Assembly: GCF_029892485.1 (NCBI RefSeq) | Contig: NZ_JARXVG010000001.1 | Location: 496,001-560,000 of the forward strand | Origin: Variovorax boronicumulans | Lineage (GTDB): Bacteria; Pseudomonadota; Gammaproteobacteria; Burkholderiales; Burkholderiaceae_C | Length of the DNA: 64,000 nt | Direction: 5' to 3' | In this document: in pieces, positions 59,391 to 64,000 of the stretch | Layout: each line of letters starts with the position of its first letter | How positions within the stretch are numbered: position 1 is the first letter of the stretch | Translations under genes and position numbers: made by a program | The notes under the pieces: generated by a model | What the model was told of the DNA's origin: nothing | Seen by the model: only the letters and a program-made list of their open reading frames with translations | Databases searched by the model: none

Positions 59391-59734
59391 GGCACTCCCT
59401 GTCTGTTGGTTTTTGGATTCTGCCGCAGGCACATGGCGCGACATTGCACTTCCCAGGCCGCGCGAACATCGCTACATTCGACGCCTCGATCCACAACACA
59501 GACCGGAGGTGCGCGATGAAAGAGCCTGCTATTCATTCCCCCTCCCCCGTACGGTTTGTTGTCGGGTCGCCCAAGAACTGCTGCTGACGCATCCCTTGCG
59601 CAGCACCTGCCCCTGAGGGCATCGCCAGTTCGATCATCGCGGCCTTCCGCCGCGACAAATCGCCCGATTCAAACGCCACCGCCGGCACGCATGTGCCGGG
59701 CGCGATCCGTTCATTTTTCGAATCAAGGCCAACC
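59391..59734. other. Intergenic region between ligase fusion and GNAT gene
   Basis: 344 bp. It holds the promoter of the ligase-fusion gene and an orphan translation start at 59516 (listed separately). I see no hairpins or repeats. The sequence at 59590-59720 should hold the promoter of the GNAT-RIO operon. Confidence 0.5.
59516..59587 (+). CDS. Possible 23-residue micro-ORF or truncated gene start
   Basis: A strong ribosome-binding site GGAGG lies 6 bases before ATG 59516. The frame reads 23 residues (MKEPAIHSPSPVRFVVGSPK, then N-C-C) and stops. It could be a real leader peptide, or the surviving start of a gene whose body has been lost. No family match is expected at this length. Base use at third positions is mixed, which argues against a conserved coding role. 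Confidence 0.25.
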   Translation: MKEPAIHSPSPVRFVVGSPKNCC

Positions 59735-60832
59735 ATGCTTGAAACCCGTGCCGCCGATGCGCGGCAGTTCGTGATTTCCTATTTCGATCCCGAGCGGGCG
59801 TCCGCTGAAGAATGGGCGCAGGCCCTCGCCTATTGGCGCCTGCGCAACGAGGAGGATCTTCCGGGCGAACCGCTTCCGGACGACGCCCACACCGAGCACA
59901 ACGTGCGCCAGCACACACCGCTGCATGTCGTGCACCGCGTCTTCGTCCGGGACACGCAGGGCACGCTCGCGGGTTCGCTCAACATGAGCGTTCGCCGCGA
60001 AGGAACGCCCGACTACGACGCCTTCGCGCCATTCGCCAATGTCTGGGGCGGTGTACGGCAGTCCCACAGGCGGCAGGGCGTCGGCAGCCTTCTGTTGCGC
60101 GAACTGCTGGCGTGGATGGACGCGCAAGGCAAGACCACCGCCACCTTCAACGTTCACCTCCCCGAGAGCCACGCATTCCTTGCCGCCATCGGTGCGACCG
60201 AAAAGCACCGCAGCATCGAGAACCGCATGCCCTTCGCCGGCCTCGACGACGACGCGCTCGCCCGCTGGCGCGCCGAAGCCCTCGCGCCCGGCCACGGGCT
60301 GCGCCTGGAAATCCACGCGGGCCGCGTGCCCTTCGAGCGCCTCGCCACGCTGATGTCACCGCTCTCGGAACTGCTCGAAGACGCGCCCACCTCCGGCCTC
60401 GCACGCGCGCCGATGCGCTTCGAGCTCGAGGACTTCCGCGCCTGGTACGCCGAGATCGACCGCCGCGGCGGCGAGCACTTCCTGGTGCTGCTGCTCGACG
60501 GCGACGAGGTGGCCGCGGTGTGCGATGCGAGCTGGAACCAGCTCTACCCCGACCGCATGTTCCAGCGGCTCACGGGCGTGGCCCGCCGCTGGCGTGGCAG
60601 GGGCCTGGCCAAGGGCGTGAAGGCGGTGATGCTGCAGCTGGTGCGCGAGCGCCACCCCGAGGTGGTGATGGCCGTCACGCAGAACGCCGAGGTCAATGCG
60701 CCCATGCTCGCCATCAACCGCCGGCTGGGCTTTGCCCCGCACAGGCATGATGGGGCCTACCAGATCGGCACGGAAAGCCTGAGGGCCTTCCTCTCGACCC
60801 GCCGGCTGGCTTCGCGGGAGGCGCACACATGA
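59735..60832 (+). CDS. Tandem GNAT acetyltransferase
   Basis: A 365-aa protein from ATG 59735. Two GNAT domains follow each other. The first (about 15-165) has NVWGGVRQSHRRQGVGSLLLRELLAWM. The second (about 200-350) has RLTGVARRWRGRGLAKGVKAVMLQL and ends with TQNAEVNAPMLAINRRLGF. Both have the R/Q-x-x-G-x-G/A acetyl-CoA loop. Such MshD-like tandem enzymes acetylate small amines or peptides; the substrate here is unknown. Its stop overlaps the RIO-kinase start by ATGA. Confidence 0.88.
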   Translation: MLETRAADARQFVISYFDPERASAEEWAQALAYWRLRNEEDLPGEPLPDDAHTEHNVRQHTPLHVVHRVFVRDTQGTLAGSLNMSVRREGTPDYDAFAPFANVWGGVRQSHRRQGVGSLLLRELLAWMDAQGKTTATFNVHLPESHAFLAAIGATEKHRSIENRMPFAGLDDDALARWRAEALAPGHGLRLEIHAGRVPFERLATLMSPLSELLEDAPTSGLARAPMRFELEDFRAWYAEIDRRGGEHFLVLLLDGDEVAAVCDASWNQLYPDRMFQRLTGVARRWRGRGLAKGVKAVMLQLVRERHPEVVMAVTQNAEVNAPMLAINRRLGFAPHRHDGAYQIGTESLRAFLSTRRLASREAHT

Positions 60833-61680
60833 AGACACCCCAGAGACTGCAAACCCTCGTGGACGAAGGCCTGATCGACACCGTCGTGCGCCAGCTGATG
60901 AGCGGCAAGGAAGCCATGGTCTACGTCGTGCGCTGCGGCGAGGAAACGCGCTGCGCCAAGGTCTACAAGGAGGCCGACAAGCGCAGCTTCCGCCAGGCCG
61001 TCGACTACACCGAGAATCGCCGCGTCAAGAACACCCGCGAGGCCCGTGCCATGGCCAAGGGCACGAAGTTCGGCCGCCAGGTGACCGAGGCCATCTGGCA
61101 GAGCGCCGAGGTCGATGCGCTCTACCGCCTGGCCGCGGCCGGCGTGCGGGTGCCCACGCCGCACAACTTCCTCGAAGGCGTGCTGCTGATGGACCTGGTG
61201 ACCGACGCCAACGGCGATGCCGCCCCGCGCCTGAACGATGTGGCCTTCTCGCCCGAGGACGCGCTGCGCCACCACGCGAGCCTGCTGCGCGAAGTGATGC
61301 GCATGCTGTGCGCGGGCGTGGTGCACGGCGACCTCTCGGAGTTCAACGTGCTGCTGGCCGAAGACGGCCCGGTCATCATCGACCTGCCGCAGGCCGTGGA
61401 TGCCGCGGGCAACAACCACGCCAAGCGCATGCTGCTGCGCGACGTGGAGAACCTGCGCAACTTCTTCGGCCAGTTCGCACCCGCACTGCTCAAGACGCAC
61501 TACGGCGATGAGATCTGGCAGCTCTACGAGCGCGGCCTGCTGCGGCCAGAGACGGAACTCAGCGGCACCTTCGTGCGCGAGACCGGCCCGGTCGACCTGA
61601 GCAATGTGCTGCGCGAGGTGGACGACGCACGCGCCGAAGAAGCGGCGCGGCTGGTGCGCATGCAGACGCCGCGACAATAG
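60829..61680 (+). CDS. RIO1-type serine protein kinase-like protein
   Basis: A 283-aa protein. The RIO kinase layout shows LMSGKEAMVYVVRCGEE (flexible P-loop), Lys44 in RCAKVYKE, the catalytic loop HGDLSEFN (166-173, Asp168, Asn173), and metal Asp185 in IIDLPQAVD. RIO proteins act in ribosome assembly in archaea and eukaryotes; bacterial members such as PA4780-type are less well known. The start overlaps the GNAT stop, so a two-gene operon is likely, joining protein phosphorylation and acetylation. The C-terminus is helical and acidic. Confidence 0.9.
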   Translation: MKTPQRLQTLVDEGLIDTVVRQLMSGKEAMVYVVRCGEETRCAKVYKEADKRSFRQAVDYTENRRVKNTREARAMAKGTKFGRQVTEAIWQSAEVDALYRLAAAGVRVPTPHNFLEGVLLMDLVTDANGDAAPRLNDVAFSPEDALRHHASLLREVMRMLCAGVVHGDLSEFNVLLAEDGPVIIDLPQAVDAAGNNHAKRMLLRDVENLRNFFGQFAPALLKTHYGDEIWQLYERGLLRPETELSGTFVRETGPVDLSNVLREVDDARAEEAARLVRMQTPRQ

Positions 61681-61703
61681 CGGGGCCTGCAACGCCCCGC
61701 CCG

Positions 61704-62639
61704 ATGACGTCCACCACCCTGCCCCGGCGCCAGCCGCTTTTCAACGCCGCCGCCACCGTCCGCCAGATCGCCAGGGCTGCGGCCTTCGTGGCTCTGGGTG
61801 TCGGCTCTGCGGCGCATGCCGCCAGCATCCGCCTCGAAGACGACCGCGGCACCACGCTCGAACTGCAGGCGCCGGCCAGGCGCATCGTCTCGCTGATGCC
61901 CTCGCTCACCGAAACCGTCTGCGCGCTCGACGCCTGCGACCGGCTGGTGGGCATCGACCGCCATGCCAACTGGCCCGCGCGGGTAAAGGGCCTGCCGCAG
62001 GTCGGCGGCATCGACGACGCGAACATCGAGCGCATCGTCGCGCTCAGGCCCGACCTGGTGCTGCTGCGCCCGCGCAGCCGAGCGGCCGAACCGCTGGAGC
62101 GCCTGGGCATCAAGGTGCTGGCGCTCGATGCCAAGACCCATGGCGACATGCGGCGGGTGATGGAAACCGTGGCGCGCGCCACCGGCAAACCCGGCGCGGG
62201 CGAGGCGGTCTGGCGCACGCTGGACGCCCGGCTCAATGCGGCCCGCGCCCGCGTGCCGCTGGGCTGGCAGGGGCGGCGCGTCTATTTCGAGGTGCATGGC
62301 GGCATGGCCGCGGCCACCGAAAGCTCCTTCATCGGCGAGACGCTCGCGCGCCTAGGGCTGGCCAATGCGGTGCCGGGCACGCTCGGTCCCTTTCCCAAGA
62401 TGAGCCCCGAGTTCGTGGTGCGCGCCGATCCGGACGTGCTGATGGTCTCGGCGCTCGGCGAAATCTCCGCCATGGCCGCGCGGCCCGGCTGGTCGGCCAT
62501 GAGCGCCATCCAGCGCGGCCGCGTCTGCAGCTTCGCCTCGGCGCGCTTCGACCTGATGATGCGTCCGGGCCCGCGGCTGGACGAGGCGGCCGATGCCATC
62601 GTGAGTTGCCTCGTCTCGCTGGGGAATCCGCCGCGCTGA
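61704..62639 (+). CDS. Metal-complex ABC binding protein, BtuF-like
   Basis: A 311-aa protein. The signal region includes AAAFVALGVGSAAHAASI. The helical-backbone metal receptor fold shows RIVSLMPSLTETVCALDAC, then VGIDRHANWP, GIDDANIERIVALRPDLVLL and LGLANAVPG. Members bind vitamin B12, haem or siderophores. No permease or ATPase gene is adjacent, so it is an orphan component; it is close to the RIO kinase gene (24 bp). Cobalamin is the most likely ligand by length and motif, but this is uncertain. Confidence 0.88.
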   Translation: MTSTTLPRRQPLFNAAATVRQIARAAAFVALGVGSAAHAASIRLEDDRGTTLELQAPARRIVSLMPSLTETVCALDACDRLVGIDRHANWPARVKGLPQVGGIDDANIERIVALRPDLVLLRPRSRAAEPLERLGIKVLALDAKTHGDMRRVMETVARATGKPGAGEAVWRTLDARLNAARARVPLGWQGRRVYFEVHGGMAAATESSFIGETLARLGLANAVPGTLGPFPKMSPEFVVRADPDVLMVSALGEISAMAARPGWSAMSAIQRGRVCSFASARFDLMMRPGPRLDEAADAIVSCLVSLGNPPR

Positions 62640-62697
62640 GGCGGCCTGCCTTCGCCCCGTTCCCGCCCCCGATGCCACCCGCCTCTACCGTCGCTCC

Positions 62698-63228
62698 ATG
62701 AAATCCCGCCCCAAGCAGTTCACCTCCTCCACCCCGTTCATCCGCGTCGGCCCGAGCGGCGTGCACGGGCTCGGCGCCTTCGCGACCCGCGACCTGCCCG
62801 CGCAGGCTTTTCTCGGCCTCTACGAAGGCCGCCGCTACACGAAGCAGGAGATCGCCACCAAGGTCTGGGACGACCAGCTCACCTACCTGTTCACGCTGTC
62901 GAACCACGAGACCATCGACGGCGCCAAGGGCGGCAACGGCACCCGGCACCTGAACCACGCCTGCGAGCCGAATTGCGAGGCGGTCGAGGAATACGACGAG
63001 GCCGGCGAGCTGGTGCTGAAATTCCAGACGCTCGTGGCCGTGGACGCGGGCGACGAGCTGTTCATCGACTATTCGCTGACCGCCGACGACGGCTCGCCGC
63101 CGTCGAAGTACCCCTGCCATTGCGGCTCGCCGAACTGCCGGGGGACCATGCTCGCGCCGGTGGACAGCACGGCGGAAAAAGACGTTTCGCCCGCCCCTGC
63201 GTCGCCGTTCGGCGACCTACCGTGGTGA
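62698..63228 (+). CDS. SET-domain protein lysine methyltransferase
   Basis: A 176-aa protein. The SET fold shows GVHGLGAFATRDLPAQAFLG, the pseudoknot motif RHLNHACEPNCE, then DELFIDYSL with the catalytic Tyr, and a post-SET zinc cluster CHCGSPNCRGTM. It should transfer methyl groups from SAM to protein lysine. Bacterial copies often resemble eukaryotic histone methyltransferases and are scattered in Burkholderiales. The target protein is unknown. The start is ATG 62698, 59 bp after the BtuF-like gene. Confidence 0.92.
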   Translation: MKSRPKQFTSSTPFIRVGPSGVHGLGAFATRDLPAQAFLGLYEGRRYTKQEIATKVWDDQLTYLFTLSNHETIDGAKGGNGTRHLNHACEPNCEAVEEYDEAGELVLKFQTLVAVDAGDELFIDYSLTADDGSPPSKYPCHCGSPNCRGTMLAPVDSTAEKDVSPAPASPFGDLPW

Positions 63229-63250
63229 GCTGAAGCTTCCTGGAGCCCTC

Positions 63251-63589
63251 TCAGGGCGACCCGCTCTTCAGGCTGCGCAACTGCTCCTCGGCCCGTTCGA
63301 GTTCGGCGCGGAGCGTGCGGATTTCCTGCTGCAGCTTCTCGATGCGCGCTTCGCGGCCCTGCGCGGGGGTGAGCGACTTGCAGCGTGCCAGGAGCGCATC
63401 CAGTTCCTCGCCGAGCTGCCGGCGGCGCAGCATCTGGCCGCGGGAACGGGCGAGCGCCATGTCGCGTTCGAGCACCGCCTCCTGCGCCTTGCAATCGGCG
63501 GCACCCGTCGGCTGCGGTTCCGCCGTCTGTGCGAAGGCGGGCATGGCCAGGGCCCATGCAAGAGCGAGGAAAGAGGGGTTGAGGCGCAT
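63251..63589 (-). CDS. DUF1090-like periplasmic coiled-coil protein
   Basis: A 112-aa protein. The signal peptide MRLNPSFLALAWALAMPAFA is followed by a mature helical protein with two cysteines (ADCKAQEAVL, LARCKSLTPAQ) and a long coiled coil (REARIEKLQQEIRTLRAELE). This suits the DUF1090 group of small periplasmic proteins of unknown role. It converges with the SET gene, 23 bp between stops. Confidence 0.75.
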   Translation of the reverse strand: MRLNPSFLALAWALAMPAFAQTAEPQPTGAADCKAQEAVLERDMALARSRGQMLRRRQLGEELDALLARCKSLTPAQGREARIEKLQQEIRTLRAELERAEEQLRSLKSGSP

Positions 63590-63681
63590 GCCGCGAAGTT
63601 ACCCGAACTTGCCCCAGGGAATGCGCTTGGCCCTATGCCGTCCTGATGATGGGCCGGGTCCCGACCGTCGATCCCTGTGAT

Positions 63682-64000
63682 TCACGCAGTTCGCTCGGCG
63701 GCAAGGTAGCGCGCCTGCCAGCGTTGGGCCAGTTGCTGCGCGCGATGCAGCGGCACACGCGCCGCCTCGAAATCGACCACGCAGGCGATGTCGGCGGCCT
63801 CTGGCCGTGCGGGGCTTTCGCTGCTGCGGCCATCGGTGAGCAGCCACAGCCAGCGCCGATGCGCCGCGCTGCGGGCCAGCAGCTGGTCGGCGCGCTGCAC
63901 CCCGAGCGAGAGCGGCGTGCCGCCACCGGCCGCGATGGGTGCGATCCAGTCGTCGTTCCACGCGCTGGCACGGCGCGGCGGCAGGCGCAGCTCGACCACC
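63682..64000 (-). CDS. VWA-domain protein, magnesium-chelatase-D-like (3' end only)
   Basis: The C-terminal 105 residues of a gene that runs off the right edge. VELRLPPRRASAWN, then GGGTPLSLGVQRADQLL and WLWLLTDGR, are the last strands and metal-site region of a von Willebrand A domain as found in magnesium/cobalt chelatase subunit D. In bacteria such VWA parts often follow a ChlI-type AAA+ domain in one polypeptide; that part would lie outside. The exact role, cobalamin synthesis or another chelatase-type complex, cannot be told. Confidence 0.75.
   Translation of the reverse strand, partial: VVELRLPPRRASAWNDDWIAPIAAGGGTPLSLGVQRADQLLARSAAHRRWLWLLTDGRSSESPARPEAADIACVVDFEAARVPLHRAQQLAQRWQARYLAAERTA

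Noticed and set aside
1-64000. tRNA, rRNA, integrase or insertion sequence genes
   Set aside because: None could be recognised. The AT-rich nuclease-NTPase gene has no flanking transposase, attachment-site repeat or tRNA that I can see.

Overview
The window is high-GC DNA with tightly packed genes on both strands. It carries many LysR regulators and three Bug/TctC-type periplasmic binding proteins that lack a transporter. This gene style points to a betaproteobacterium of the Comamonadaceae, most likely Variovorax or a close relative. That placement is inference from gene content, because there is no rRNA or other marker gene here. I saw no rRNA, tRNA or CRISPR array.

Layout. 1-6 kb: the start of a thiamine-diphosphate enzyme divergent from an Lrp regulator, then an OmpA-domain protein, a SnoaL-like protein, two secreted hypotheticals, a patatin phospholipase and a leucine-rich-repeat-like protein. 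6-9.7 kb: an AT-rich 2.9 kb gene encoding an HsdR-type nuclease fused to a P-loop NTPase, a strong candidate for an uncharacterised anti-phage gene. 9.8-12.2 kb: a Crp/Fnr regulator behind a 75-aa protein coupled to a GGDEF-EAL protein whose two domains have both lost their catalytic residues. 12.4-19.6 kb: AraC, a monooxygenase-like protein, type 2 argC with a divergent LysR gene, DAHP synthase, a glyoxalase-fold protein and a DUF2130 nuclease-like coiled-coil protein. 19.6-20.1 kb: a decayed LysR fragment.

20.1-29.8 kb is one co-directional catabolic block: aldehyde dehydrogenase, bicupin, two FAD amine oxidases, a tandem GNAT, a HAD enzyme, a hydroxylysine-kinase-like APH protein, a class-III PLP enzyme and an Lrp regulator. 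The kinase and PLP enzyme overlap (ATGA) and match the hydroxylysine kinase / phosphohydroxylysine lyase pair. The pathway may therefore lead through 2-aminoadipate semialdehyde.

30-43 kb: a cupin, DUF2867, LysR with a divergent quinone reductase, an AtuA-type operon (AtuA, AtuA partner, Bug protein, alpha/beta hydrolase) divergent from LysR, then Bug protein, PDC-lactonase-like hydrolase and porin. 43-47 kb: a LacI regulator with a perfect 16-bp palindrome just upstream, then a sugar isomerase and a sugar-binding protein without permease or ATPase. 47-57 kb: HxlR/SMR pair, DUF427, DUF4148, a MocR regulator divergent from an epimerase-cupin operon, an extra PyrF with a catalytic Asp-to-Glu change, a CusF-like protein, LysR/Bug/methyltransferase, and a 7-bp tandem repeat upstream of a DUF1232 protein. 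57-64 kb: a 652-aa ankyrin/DUF6891-like/WGR/ATP-dependent ligase fusion, a tandem GNAT overlapping a RIO-like kinase, a BtuF-like binding protein, a SET-domain protein, and the C-terminal end of a VWA/chelatase-like protein.

The most novel items are the ankyrin-WGR-ligase fusion, the nuclease-NTPase gene and the doubly degenerate GGDEF-EAL protein. Start codons given below were often moved downstream of the longest open frame, using ribosome-binding sites, signal peptides or family domain starts.
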